This document shows positions 11,959 to 21,237 of a stretch of 64,000 nucleotides of DNA, one piece after another. Within the stretch, counting starts at the first letter, position 1; every line of letters begins with the position of its first letter. The notes beneath the pieces are model-generated. The model was not told the DNA's origin. It was given only the letters and a program-made list of their open reading frames with translations, and did not search any database. A program made the position numbers and the translations under genes. The stretch lies in the NCBI RefSeq assembly GCF_001999335.1, contig NZ_MLHS01000035.1, forward strand, positions 1 to 64,000. The letters run 5' to 3'. Source of the stretch: Rodentibacter sp. Ppn85 (GTDB taxonomy: Bacteria; Pseudomonadota; Gammaproteobacteria; Enterobacterales; Pasteurellaceae).

Positions 11959-12048
11959 ATGTGGCTCACAATTGGTCTTGGTATTGTTGCACTGATTGGT
12001 ATCGCAGGACTTATTTTTGCAAACTATCTAGCAAAAAATTCTCAATAA
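11959..12048 (+). CDS. 29-residue single-helix membrane peptide
   Basis: ATG at 11959 follows GGAGG (11945-11949) at 9 bases. The frame encodes MWLTIGLGIVALIGIAGLIF and then a short polar tail (ANYLAKNSQ), which is one complete membrane helix. It starts one base after the stop of the 73-residue gene and ends just before a terminator, so it looks like the second member of a two-gene operon. It is not a known family; the good ribosome site and tight placement are the main evidence. Confidence 0.6.
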   Translation: MWLTIGLGIVALIGIAGLIFANYLAKNSQ

Positions 12049-12058
12049 AATATTAATC

Positions 12059-12082
12059 AACCCCGAGCTTTCGGGGTTTTCA
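12059..12082 (+). terminator. Terminator of the small membrane-protein pair
   Basis: AACCCCGA (12059-12066), loop GCTT, TCGGGGTT (12071-12078), then TT: a strong 8-bp stem and U-run typical of intrinsic terminators. Confidence 0.9.
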
Positions 12083-12127
12083 TTTTATTAAACGTAAAAA
12101 AGTGCGGTTGTTTTTAAGGCTATTTTT

Positions 12128-12628
12128 ATGATAACTAAAATTCCTCTTCTCGGTATCACCGGTTATAGCGGCAGTGGTAAAACCACATTATTAGAAAAAC
12201 TCATTCCAGAATTAATCGCTCGCGGAATCCGTGTTTCCGTGATTAAACATAGCCATCATAATGCGCAGGTGGATAAAGCAGGGAAAGACAGTTGGCGAAT
12301 GAAAGAAGCCGGCTCCGCCCAAGTCATGATGGCTTGCGATAGCCGTTGGGCGATGATGACGGAAACCTCGGTGCCCTTATCGCTGGATTATCTTGCCCAA
12401 CAGTTTGATGGAACATTAGCGGATTTAATTCTCGTGGAAGGATTTAAACAAGAACCGATCCCGAAAATTCTTTTACATCGACAAGAAATGGCGAAATCCT
12501 TACCGGAAATAGACGGCTATGTCCTTGCCCTTGCCACCGATTATTCCCTTGAAACCGACCGCACTTTGTTAGATATTAATAGAATTCCACAGATTGCCGA
12601 TTTTATTGAAACTTGGCTCCGCTCATAG
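12128..12628 (+). CDS. mobB: Molybdopterin-guanine dinucleotide biosynthesis adaptor
   Basis: MobB is a GTP-binding protein that assists MobA in making molybdopterin guanine dinucleotide. The 166-residue product has a Walker A loop GYSGSGKTTLLEKL at residues 11-24. IKHSHHNAQVDKAGKDSWR and LILVEGFK are MobB signatures. An uptake sequence lies just upstream (AAGTGCGGT at 12100-12108). It is 8 bp ahead of the transporter gene and may be cotranscribed with it. Confidence 0.93.
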   Translation: MITKIPLLGITGYSGSGKTTLLEKLIPELIARGIRVSVIKHSHHNAQVDKAGKDSWRMKEAGSAQVMMACDSRWAMMTETSVPLSLDYLAQQFDGTLADLILVEGFKQEPIPKILLHRQEMAKSLPEIDGYVLALATDYSLETDRTLLDINRIPQIADFIETWLRS

Positions 12629-12635
12629 GATAAAA

Positions 12636-14027
12636 ATGAAGAATGAGAGAACTTATCGGGGTTTGGCTTGGGTGGCTGCAATGGCGCTTTTTATGCAAAG
12701 CCTTGATGCGACTATCTTAAATACCGCCTTACCGGCAATTTCTGCTGATTTACATGAGCCAGCGTTTGAAATGCAAATGGCGATCATTGCTTATTCCTTA
12801 GCCGTTGCCTTGTTTATTCCCCTCACCGCATGGGCTGCGGCAAAATTCGGTACGCTTACAGTGTTTCGCAGTGCCGTCTTTATATTTGTATTGGGCTCGG
12901 TAGCTTGTGCTGCTGCGCCTAATTTGGACAGCCTCATTCTTGCGCGGATTATTCAAGGTATTGGCGGGGCATTTATGATGCCGGTCGCCCGTTTAGCGAT
13001 TATTCAATCCGTTCCTAAATATCAACTCCTCAATGCTTGGAATTTAATGGCAACCGCCGGTTTAATCGGGCCGATTTTAGGGCCAATCCTAGGAGGCTGG
13101 TTGGTGATTCATGCAACTTGGCACTGGATTTTTTTAATTAATATTCCCATTGGCGTATTAGGTATTTGGGCTTCCGGTAGGGTGATGGACAATATTAAAG
13201 GCGATGAAGAAAAGCTGGATTGGGCAGGCTTTTTATTATTCGCCTTTGGCTTAGTAGGATTAACGCTCGGTTTGGATTTACTGGGTGAAAGTCGGCAAAA
13301 TTTGCTTATCACTTATAGTGCGCTTGTTCTCGGTATCGGCTTGTTGGCAATTTATGTGACTTATGCAAAAGGAAACGAACGGGCAATTCTACCGCTTTCC
13401 CTATTTCACACACGAACCTTTAGTCTAGGCATACTGGCTAATCTATTTATTCGTTTATCCGCTTCGGGTGTGCCATTTTTATTACCGTTAATGTTTCAAC
13501 TTTCCTTTGGTTATAGCGCTGAAATGTCAGGTTGGTTGCTTGCCCCCATTGCATTAATGTCAGTGATATTTAAAACTGTCATCGGGCATATTCTTAATCA
13601 GTTTGGCTATAAAACGACGCTAATTTCGTCCGCACTTCTCATGGCGGTGGGAATCATTTCAATGGCATGGCTCAATAATCAAACCTCTCTTGGCTGGATT
13701 GTCTGCAATTTAATGTGGTATGGCGCTTGTATGTCTATGATTTTCACTGCCGTGAATACATTAGCTGTAAGTGATCTTTCTCAAGCACAAGCCGGTGCAG
13801 GATCAACGGTACTCAGCATTATCCAACAAGTAGGCATCGGTTTTGGTATTGCTGTCTCATCCATTATTTTAAATTTTTATCGTCAACTTTTTGGTAATGA
13901 AAAGGAATTATTGCAACAAGCTTTCAGCTATACATTTTTGACCTTATCAATCTTCTCTATTGCATTAGTCTGGATATTAGCCAAGCTACGTAAAACAGAC
14001 GGCGATCATTTGCGTAAATCATCTTAG
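12636..14027 (+). CDS. MdtD-like multidrug exporter (MFS, DHA2 type)
   Basis: This is a proton-driven major facilitator with 463 residues and about 14 predicted membrane segments, the DHA2 plan. MQSLDATILNTALPAI (residues 16-31) is the motif D1 of this group. ARIIQGIGGAFMMPVARL and GPILGPILGGWLV (motif C, antiporter type) follow. It most resembles E. coli MdtD in length and in blocks such as WHWIFLINIPIG and LFHTRTFSLG. An upstream in-frame start (12594) overlaps mobB, so the ATG at 12636 was chosen. Substrate unknown. Confidence 0.85.
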   Translation: MKNERTYRGLAWVAAMALFMQSLDATILNTALPAISADLHEPAFEMQMAIIAYSLAVALFIPLTAWAAAKFGTLTVFRSAVFIFVLGSVACAAAPNLDSLILARIIQGIGGAFMMPVARLAIIQSVPKYQLLNAWNLMATAGLIGPILGPILGGWLVIHATWHWIFLINIPIGVLGIWASGRVMDNIKGDEEKLDWAGFLLFAFGLVGLTLGLDLLGESRQNLLITYSALVLGIGLLAIYVTYAKGNERAILPLSLFHTRTFSLGILANLFIRLSASGVPFLLPLMFQLSFGYSAEMSGWLLAPIALMSVIFKTVIGHILNQFGYKTTLISSALLMAVGIISMAWLNNQTSLGWIVCNLMWYGACMSMIFTAVNTLAVSDLSQAQAGAGSTVLSIIQQVGIGFGIAVSSIILNFYRQLFGNEKELLQQAFSYTFLTLSIFSIALVWILAKLRKTDGDHLRKSS

Positions 14028-14185
14028 ATTGGTTAAACTTGATAATCTTTGATTTATGGTTATTTTTTCTATATTCAATGTTAAAAATAAGCTATCATCC
14101 GCAAGGTTTTACGTAACCAAAGGGGGCTTTCTTGAGCCTATGTCTTGATGACTTGAAACGATGTCTAATAGTTTAAAGGATATTT

Positions 14186-17100
14186 ATGAATAAAGTTTTT
14201 AGGGTTATTTTTAATCACGTCACTCAAACTTGGATCGCTGTATCAGAGTTAGCGAAAGGGTATTGTAGATCTTCTTCCAATAATACCTTGAATTTTCGGA
14301 CAGAAGAGAGGATTGCTTCAAACATAAAAACTATAGCAATAACATCGGCTATGATGATGGCTATTACTCCAAATGCTTTTGCTGTTACTGCCGGCAGTCA
14401 AGAAATTAAATGGGAAAAATTCCAAGGTACTGCAATTGCAGGGGGGGAGGCAAATGGTGATACTAATTCTATTGCAATAGGACGAGCAAGCGACTTATCC
14501 GTCACAGATCATAATGCTAAAGCCCTGGCACCGGGAGCTATTTCTATTGGAACAAGGTCTATTGTTAAGTCAAGGACAGGTGTTGCATTAGGTTATGGCA
14601 CAAGTGTTTCTGGCGGTACTGGTTCTATTGCATTAGGTACTACATCTACTGCTAACGGCGAAACTGCTACAGCAGTGGGTGGAAATGCCAATGCAACCGC
14701 TAAAGGGGCGGCCGCCTTAGGGGCAAAAACCACAGCAAGTGGTGAAGGTACAACGGCAGTTGGCTTTTTATCTAAAGCAACAGCAGCGGGTGGTACAGCC
14801 ATTGGTATGAATACTAGCGCAGGAACTGGTATTGCGATTGGTCGAAATGCCTCTGCATCAAATGGTCATACCGATAAAGCTAGTGTAGCAGTTGGAGCAG
14901 GCGCTACTGCAAATGGTGAATTGGGAACGGCGATTGGTACAAATGCTATTTCAGAAAGAGGTGAAACTGTAGCTTTAGGTGCAAATTCATTTGCAGGAGG
15001 TCAATGGCAAGACCACGGTGTTGCATTGGGTGCGAAGTCTAAAGCGAACCATCAAGATGGGGTTGCATTAGGTTATGGATCTGAAACGGAACAAGCGAAA
15101 TTTTCACAGAATTTAAGTGTCAAGGACGATTTAGGTCAAAATATAAACTCTACCAATTTTGCTGGGGTTTCTGTGGGAGGAGATCCAGCATATAATAACA
15201 GAACAAAAGTGGTATCTGTTGGTAACGAAACAACAAAACGTCAAATTATTAATGTTGCTGCCGGGAGAGTATCAGAAGGGTCAACTGATGCAATTAATGG
15301 TAGCCAACTTTATCAGGCGATGAAACACACGGGTTTTAATATCCAACAAAACGGCACAACCAAATCCAGAATTAATAATGATGGTTTAGTCAATTTTATC
15401 GATGGAAACTATACTACCTCTGAGATTACTGATGGGGAGAATAGTGCATCGGTTAAAGTGAATGTGGTAACACAAAATATTTCTACTGATGCGAAAGGTG
15501 TGACCAGCGTTTCAGGTACATCAGGTTTAACTACCGCTAAAACCGTATCAGATGCGATTAATAATGCACTCAACAATTCTAGTTTCTTGCTTAAAGCTAA
15601 TGATGATACCGGTGAGAAGATCACCCGAAATGGTTCCATTAATATTACCCAAGGTAAGAATATTAATATAGAGCGTAACGGTAGTACAATTACAGTTAAG
15701 ACCGTTGATAATCCCAAATTTACTCAAGTCGATGTAAGCAATAAATTAAATGTTGCCGCCGGTGGATCATTGACAGTATCAGGCACATCAAATTTACGCG
15801 GCAATATTCTACTTGGAGGGGAAGGGAAAACAATTACTTTCCAAGGAAGTTCCTCCGTAGATATGGGCAATAATAAGATCACCAATGTAGCAAATGGTAC
15901 TGCCCCAAAAGATGCGGTGAATAAAAGCCAACTTGATGCGGTAAACATGATTGCAACTACGGCTAACAACGCGGCGAATGCAGCGAATACAACAGCAATA
16001 AACGCCAATAACACCGCAAAAGCAGCTAACGAAACAGCGAATACTGCATTAGATAAAATCAACCAAGGCTGGAATATCAATACTGGCAAGGTTGAGGGTG
16101 GTAATGTAGTAGGTAATGATTCGACTAACGTTCAGATGGGTGATACGGTAAATGTCATTGCCGGAAAAAATCTTAATATCACTCAAAGTGGTAAAGATAT
16201 TATATTATCTGTTAACGATTCACCGAGTTTTACAAATGTTACTACAACCAACTTGACTGCAACTAACGGCACGATCACCAACTTGAATTCAACCAACGGT
16301 ACATTTAGCAATAGCTTGGTATCTACAGGGAATACGATTCTGTCGGGTAATACCAACGTAGGCGGTGAAGGGAAAACCTTTACGGTTGCGAATGGCACCA
16401 AATTGGATATGGGTGGCAATGTTATCAGCAATATCACTGACGGAAATATCTCCGCAGGCAGTAAAGATGCGATAACAGGAGGTCAGTTACACACGACAAT
16501 TCAGAATATCACGAATAGCCTGACCAATCAAGGAATGAATTTTACGGGAAATAATGGTGAAATTATTATGCGTAAATTGGGTGAAACACTCACGGTTCAA
16601 GGCAGCTTAGCAGCAGATAAAAAGGCAGACAGCAGCAACATTCGTACTATTTCAAATGCTACAACGGGCGCAATAGAGATCGTGATGGCGAAAGATCCAA
16701 CTTTCCGTAACTTAAATGCAATGGGCAATGCGACAGTCGGTGGCGATTTAAGCGTAAATGGCACGACAACGACTAAAGATTTGAATGTGACAGATAGCGC
16801 AATAATCAAAGACTTGAATGTAACCAATAACGCTAATATCGAAAAAGATTTGACGGTGAAAGGTAGCTCTACCGTTAAAGGTAATGCTACCTTCGAGAAA
16901 GACACCCTCACCAAAGGTAACGCAACCGTTAATGGTGACAGCTTAGTAAAAGGCAACTCAACAGTTTCAGGAAATTTAACCGTTGACAAAGATCTGAGAG
17001 TTGAAGGACAGACAATCTTACAAGATGTCACCATTCATCAGTCTTTAACTCTTGCAGATAATGCTAAAATTGATTTAGGCAATTCAGATATTGAAGGTAA

Positions 17101-17611
17101 CTTTAATATTTATGGGGACTCTGGTAAAAAGACGCTCAGTCGAGCATTGACACAATTGCAAATGGAAGGCCCATTAGTTTATGTTGATCCTGAATCGGGT
17201 AAAGACGTTCAACGTCGAACAGACGTTGTAAGACTCAATAGCGGTTCGGACAAACCTGTACGGGTAACGAATGTCGCTGATCCTAAAGACGCCAGCGACG
17301 CGGTAAATCTCGGTTATTTTGACAAGAAATTGTCGCTAAATATGCGCGATGTGCATAATCGTATTAATCGAGTTGATCGCCGCTTACGCAGTGGTATTGC
17401 TTCCGCCGTTGCAATGAGCTTACTACCGCAATCTTATCGTGCGGGTGAAAGTATTGTGAGTGTTGGTGGCGGTACTTACCGTGGTGCATCGGCAATCGCA
17501 ATGGGCTACTCCAGAGTGACCGACAACGGTCGCGTTATTATCAAAATCGGGGGTAGCGCAAACAACTCGGGCGATTATGCCGGTGGTGCAGCGGTTGGTT
17601 GGAAGTTCTAA
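14186..17611 (+). CDS. Trimeric autotransporter adhesin (YadA/Hsf-type)
   Basis: This is a type Vc surface adhesin of 1141 residues. The N-terminus MNKVFRVIFNHVTQTWIAVS is the extended signal-peptide region of such proteins, with probable cleavage after PNAFA (residue 66). Head repeats of the YadA type (AIG.../ALG... every 14 or so residues) fill about residues 85-300. Neck/stalk motifs follow: VAAGRVSEGSTDAINGSQLY, DAVNKSQLDAVN and SKDAITGGQLH. A stretch near residues 860-960 repeats a short unit of the form xVxGxxTVxGN. The C-terminal 70 residues (RRLRSGIASAVAMSLLPQ to AVGWKF) form the YadA beta-barrel anchor ending in aromatic F. The gene is intact and stands alone. It probably binds host cells or matrix. 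Confidence 0.93.
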   Translation: MNKVFRVIFNHVTQTWIAVSELAKGYCRSSSNNTLNFRTEERIASNIKTIAITSAMMMAITPNAFAVTAGSQEIKWEKFQGTAIAGGEANGDTNSIAIGRASDLSVTDHNAKALAPGAISIGTRSIVKSRTGVALGYGTSVSGGTGSIALGTTSTANGETATAVGGNANATAKGAAALGAKTTASGEGTTAVGFLSKATAAGGTAIGMNTSAGTGIAIGRNASASNGHTDKASVAVGAGATANGELGTAIGTNAISERGETVALGANSFAGGQWQDHGVALGAKSKANHQDGVALGYGSETEQAKFSQNLSVKDDLGQNINSTNFAGVSVGGDPAYNNRTKVVSVGNETTKRQIINVAAGRVSEGSTDAINGSQLYQAMKHTGFNIQQNGTTKSRINNDGLVNFIDGNYTTSEITDGENSASVKVNVVTQNISTDAKGVTSVSGTSGLTTAKTVSDAINNALNNSSFLLKANDDTGEKITRNGSINITQGKNINIERNGSTITVKTVDNPKFTQVDVSNKLNVAAGGSLTVSGTSNLRGNILLGGEGKTITFQGSSSVDMGNNKITNVANGTAPKDAVNKSQLDAVNMIATTANNAANAANTTAINANNTAKAANETANTALDKINQGWNINTGKVEGGNVVGNDSTNVQMGDTVNVIAGKNLNITQSGKDIILSVNDSPSFTNVTTTNLTATNGTITNLNSTNGTFSNSLVSTGNTILSGNTNVGGEGKTFTVANGTKLDMGGNVISNITDGNISAGSKDAITGGQLHTTIQNITNSLTNQGMNFTGNNGEIIMRKLGETLTVQGSLAADKKADSSNIRTISNATTGAIEIVMAKDPTFRNLNAMGNATVGGDLSVNGTTTTKDLNVTDSAIIKDLNVTNNANIEKDLTVKGSSTVKGNATFEKDTLTKGNATVNGDSLVKGNSTVSGNLTVDKDLRVEGQTILQDVTIHQSLTLADNAKIDLGNSDIEGNFNIYGDSGKKTLSRALTQLQMEGPLVYVDPESGKDVQRRTDVVRLNSGSDKPVRVTNVADPKDASDAVNLGYFDKKLSLNMRDVHNRINRVDRRLRSGIASAVAMSLLPQSYRAGESIVSVGGGTYRGASAIAMGYSRVTDNGRVIIKIGGSANNSGDYAGGAAVGWKF

Positions 17612-17689
17612 TTAACCTAAAAAGTGCGGTCAAAACCAACAGTGTTTTTTTGTAATATTTGTTTTGGCTACACTAAATTTGATATAAAT

Positions 17690-17716
17690 AATGAGCGTAC
17701 TTTGTACGCTCATTTT
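17690..17716 (+). terminator. Terminator between adhesin and hbpA
   Basis: AATGAGCGTAC (17690-17700), loop TTT, GTACGCTCATT (17704-17714), then TT: an 11-bp perfect stem. It lies 79 bp after the adhesin stop, with an uptake sequence in between. Confidence 0.85.
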
Positions 17717-17856
17717 ATAATCTGTAAACGATAATGCTGTTATTTTACGAAAATTTGGTATTCACTGTTGCTAAACTTAATTATAAATTGTTATTTATGA
17801 GCTTCTCATCAAGAACGATGTTTTCTGCCGCTCTAATTTAAAATGAGGATACAACT

Positions 17857-19497
17857 ATGAAATTAAAAACAGGCCTAACATTTGTGGCTGCTTCACTACT
17901 TTTAGCAGCTTGTGATCAATCTGATTCCGCAAATAAAAATACGCAAACTGCAACCCCAAACACATCAAATAATACCTTCGTTTATTGTACGGCAAAACCA
18001 CCATTAGGATTTAGTCCGGCATTGGTGATGGAAGGAACATCGTATAATGCAAGTTCACAACAAGTGTATAATCGCTTAGTGGAATTCAAAAAAGGCTCGA
18101 CCGATATTGAGCCTGCTTTGGCAGAAAGCTGGGATATCAGCGATGACGGTTTAACCTATACTTTCCATTTACGCAAAGGTGTGAAATTCCACACTACCAA
18201 AGAATTTACACCAAGCCGTGATTTTAATGCAGATGATGTCATCTTTTCATTCCAACGTCAGTTAGATCAAAATCATCCTTACCACAATGTCTCAAAAGGA
18301 ACCTACCCATACTTCAAGGCAATGAAATTTCCTAGTTTATTAAAATCTGTGGAAAAATTGGATGACAATACCGTTCGTATCAAGTTAAACAAAAAAGATG
18401 CGACCTTCCTAGCAAGCCTGGGTATGGACTTTATTTCTATTTATTCCGCCGAATATGCGAATGCAATGATGAAAGCCGGTAAGCCAGAAACTATTGATAA
18501 TCGTCCTGTGGGAACCGGTCCGTTTGTATTTGTCGATTATAAAATTGATCAGGCGGCACAATATGTGGCAAATGAAAATTATTGGAAAGGACGTACGCCT
18601 CTCGATCGCTTAGTCATCAGTATCGTGCCGGATGCCACTACCCGTTATGCAAAACTGCAAGCCGGAACTTGTGATCTAATTTTATTCCCGAATGTGGCTG
18701 ATTTAACAAAAATGAAAACCGATCCGAAAGTACAACTCTTAGAACAAAAAGGGTTGAACGTAGCATATATCGCATTCAATACGGAAAAAGCCCCGTTCGA
18801 TAACGTAAAAGTTCGCCAGGCATTGAATTACGCTGTGGATAAAAAAGCTATTATTGCTGCGGTATATCAAGGTGCCGGTACACAGGCCAAGAATCCGTTA
18901 CCACCAACCATTTGGGGCTATAACGATGAGGTTCAAGATTATCCGTACGATCCGGAAAAAGCAAAACAACTCTTAGCTGAAGCGGGCTATCCGAATGGCT
19001 TTGAAACGGATTTTTGGATTCAACCGGTGGTTCGTGCTTCTAACCCGAACCCCAAACGTATGGCTGAACTGATTATGGCGGATTGGGCAAAAGTGGGAGT
19101 AAAAGCCAATCCTGTTACCTATGAATGGGCTGACTATCAAAAACGAGCAAAAGCCGGAGAATTAACTGTCGGTATTTTCGGTTGGTCAGGCGATAACGGT
19201 GATCCGGATAATTTCTTATCGCCATTATTAGCCGGTGCTAATGCCGGAAACTCAAATTATGCCCGTTTCAAAAACCCTGAATTTGATACCTTATTGGACA
19301 AAGCTCTCGGCTTAACCAATAAAGAAGAGCGTGCGGCACTTTATAAACAAGCTCAGGTTATCGTTCACGAACAAGCCCCCTGGATCCCTGTGGCGCACTC
19401 TGTTGGGTTTGCTCCATTAAGCCCGCGTGTGAAAGGCTATGTTCAAAGCCCGTTCGGTTATGATGCCTTCTATGGTGTGAGCGTAGACGGTAAATAA
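17857..19497 (+). CDS. hbpA: Heme/glutathione-binding lipoprotein HbpA
   Basis: This is a periplasmic substrate-binding lipoprotein of the DppA-like SBP_bac_5 family. In H. influenzae the orthologue was described first as heme-binding (HbpA) and later as glutathione-binding (GbpA). The 546-residue product has lipobox LLLAAC with Cys19 and the signature ALAESWDISDDGLTYTFHLR. It is very close to the H. influenzae protein through to its C-terminus YDAFYGVSVDGK. No permease genes are adjacent, so it presumably serves the unlinked Dpp system. hugZ follows, pointing to heme use. Confidence 0.92.
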   Translation: MKLKTGLTFVAASLLLAACDQSDSANKNTQTATPNTSNNTFVYCTAKPPLGFSPALVMEGTSYNASSQQVYNRLVEFKKGSTDIEPALAESWDISDDGLTYTFHLRKGVKFHTTKEFTPSRDFNADDVIFSFQRQLDQNHPYHNVSKGTYPYFKAMKFPSLLKSVEKLDDNTVRIKLNKKDATFLASLGMDFISIYSAEYANAMMKAGKPETIDNRPVGTGPFVFVDYKIDQAAQYVANENYWKGRTPLDRLVISIVPDATTRYAKLQAGTCDLILFPNVADLTKMKTDPKVQLLEQKGLNVAYIAFNTEKAPFDNVKVRQALNYAVDKKAIIAAVYQGAGTQAKNPLPPTIWGYNDEVQDYPYDPEKAKQLLAEAGYPNGFETDFWIQPVVRASNPNPKRMAELIMADWAKVGVKANPVTYEWADYQKRAKAGELTVGIFGWSGDNGDPDNFLSPLLAGANAGNSNYARFKNPEFDTLLDKALGLTNKEERAALYKQAQVIVHEQAPWIPVAHSVGFAPLSPRVKGYVQSPFGYDAFYGVSVDGK

Positions 19498-19519
19498 CTG
19501 CTGACGCTCATTTTTATCC

Positions 19520-19546
19520 GGCCCTTATGTCCCCACAAGGGCCTTC
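19520..19546 (+). terminator. Terminator after hbpA
   Basis: GGCCCTT (19520-19526) and AAGGGCC (19537-19543) form a 7-bp stem over a 10-base loop, followed by only a short TTC. Probably a terminator, but the U-run is poor. Confidence 0.6.
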
Positions 19547-19678
19547 AAATAAGAATAATTATATTTTGCAAATTGACTATGAAATCTTTTTTTCTTCCGT
19601 ATAATAAATTCGCTATTTCTTTTATTTATCACATCGTGAAATGATTAAAAAAATCACTTACAAAAAATAGGAGCTCAA

Positions 19679-20446
19679 ATGGATTTCGGTCGAATTATCA
19701 CTCACATGAATGATCATCATCAAGATGATATGCTCGCCCTTTGTAAAAAATTTGCCGGAGAAAAGGACATCACTGAAATCAAACTGATTAATGTTGATTT
19801 CGGCGGCTTGGATTTTGAATACAATAATGGCAAAAAACTACGCATAGAATTCCCTCAACCTACAGATGAAAATTCAATCAAACAAGCCATCATTACGCTC
19901 TGCGTAGAAAATAAACCTGTAGAAAACTATGGTCGAATCAAGGCAAAAATTGATGAATTTCGTCAAAGTGTGAAAAGCTGTATACTTTCAACACTTGATG
20001 CTGAAGGCGCACCGATTGCCTCTTACGCCCCCATCATTTCTCTTGATGGTAAAAACTATATTTATATCAGTGCCATTGCGGAACATTACGACAATCTGAA
20101 ACGAAATCCAAATCAAGTTGAAGTCATGTTTTTAGAAGATGAAGGCCAAGCCAAATCAATTATTGTACGTACCCGCCTTCGTTACAAAGCCACAGCCAGA
20201 TTCATACCAAGAGAAGATCCTATCGTAGAAAAAGCCCTTGATAAATTAGCTGAAACCATGAATGACATTGGCGGTATTAAAACTATTAGGAACTTTACGG
20301 ATTTTGATCTTATTGAATTAACTTTTGGTTCCGGGCGTTTTGTACGTGGTTTTGGTCAAGCCTATTCAATCACTCCAAACGGGGAAATTTCACACATTGG
20401 TGTTAAAGGCAACCCACACGAAAAAGCGACCTCTAATCAATCTTAA
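19679..20446 (+). CDS. hugZ: HugZ-family heme utilisation protein
   Basis: This family includes HugZ and HutZ, heme oxygenase-like proteins with a split-barrel fold related to FMN-binding proteins. The 255-residue product begins [20 protein letters not shown], the C-terminal-type DUF2470 segment placed first. The split-barrel domain follows ([20 protein letters not shown] to [13 protein letters not shown], about residues 100-185). [15 protein letters not shown] near the end is the conserved heme-binding loop of the family. It lies 181 bp after hbpA, as in H. influenzae, and likely frees iron from imported heme. Confidence 0.88.
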   Translation: MDFGRIITHMNDHHQDDMLALCKKFAGEKDITEIKLINVDFGGLDFEYNNGKKLRIEFPQPTDENSIKQAIITLCVENKPVENYGRIKAKIDEFRQSVKSCILSTLDAEGAPIASYAPIISLDGKNYIYISAIAEHYDNLKRNPNQVEVMFLEDEGQAKSIIVRTRLRYKATARFIPREDPIVEKALDKLAETMNDIGGIKTIRNFTDFDLIELTFGSGRFVRGFGQAYSITPNGEISHIGVKGNPHEKATSNQS

Positions 20447-20475
20447 TTGACGAATGTTTTTGCAAGATTTATCCT

Positions 20476-20503
20476 AGCCCCAGTATTTTCACTGGGGCTT
20501 TTT
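20476..20503 (+). terminator. Terminator between hugZ and pdxH
   Basis: AGCCCCAGT (20476-20484), loop ATTTTC, ACTGGGGCT (20491-20499), TTTT. An outer pair, TTTTGCAAGA upstream and TCTTGCAAAA downstream, extends the fold toward the pdxH ribosome site. Confidence 0.88.
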
Positions 20504-20522
20504 CTTGCAAAAGGAGACAAAA

Positions 20523-21155
20523 ATGGATTTGCATAATATTCGAGCAGAGTACCGTAAACGAGTGCTATCCCAACATGATTGTAACGAAAATCCGATTTCA
20601 CAATTTGAATTATGGATGAACGAAGCCATCACGAGCCAAGTCAATGAACCAACAGCGATGAATGTTGCAACGGTGGATGAAAACAACAAACCAAGTAGTC
20701 GTATCGTATTGCTCAAAGAAGTCAATCAACAGGGTTTTGTCTTTTTCACTAACTATCATAGTAAAAAAGGACGAGCAGTTGAGCATAATCCTTATGTTGC
20801 CTTGACTTTCTTTTGGCCCGAGCTGGAACGCCAAGTCCGTATTGAAGGTAAAGCCGTTAAAATTTCAGATAAACAATCCGATGAATATTTTGCCAGCCGA
20901 CCTTATACAAGCCGAATCGGTGCTTGGGCAAGCAAACAAAGTGCGGTCATTTCCGGCTATAAATCTTTATTGGCAAAAGCTGCACTTATTGCCGCCAAAT
21001 ACCCTATTAACGTACCGCGTCCTAAACATTGGGGCGGCTACTTAGTTATGCCGAATTGCGTAGAATTCTGGCAGGGTCGTCCAAGTCGTTTACACGATCG
21101 TATTCAATATCGTCTCGAAAATAATATTTGGATCCGTGAACGCCTTTCACCTTAA
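20523..21155 (+). CDS. pdxH: Pyridoxamine 5'-phosphate oxidase
   Basis: PdxH uses FMN and oxygen to make pyridoxal 5'-phosphate from PNP or PMP. The 210-residue product begins [19 protein letters not shown]. It contains the FMN-binding blocks [20 protein letters not shown] and [20 protein letters not shown]. The C-terminal [20 protein letters not shown] and RLHDRIQYR complete the family signature. The ribosome site GGAGA sits 8 bases before ATG 20523; a TTG six codons earlier (20505) is less likely. Confidence 0.96.
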   Translation: MDLHNIRAEYRKRVLSQHDCNENPISQFELWMNEAITSQVNEPTAMNVATVDENNKPSSRIVLLKEVNQQGFVFFTNYHSKKGRAVEHNPYVALTFFWPELERQVRIEGKAVKISDKQSDEYFASRPYTSRIGAWASKQSAVISGYKSLLAKAALIAAKYPINVPRPKHWGGYLVMPNCVEFWQGRPSRLHDRIQYRLENNIWIRERLSP

Positions 21156-21181
21156 ATAACGATTAACGCCCATAAAAAATG

Positions 21182-21208
21182 AGGGGGCAGATCCCTATGC
21201 TCCCCTTT
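21182..21208. terminator. Possible terminator between convergent pdxH and phoA
   Basis: AGGGG-GCA (21182-21189) can pair with TGC-T-CCCCT (21198-21206), with one bulged T, between the two convergent genes. The U-run is weak on the plus side. Confidence 0.5.
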
Positions 21209-21237
21209 GGTTACAACTTTAAGCGGTAATTAATAAA

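Noticed and set aside
15409-17034. Long minus-strand frames (up to 145 codons) inside the adhesin gene
   Set aside because: They arise from the biased Asn/Thr/Gly/Ala codons of the repetitive adhesin read on the other strand; no ribosome sites and no sensible protein features.
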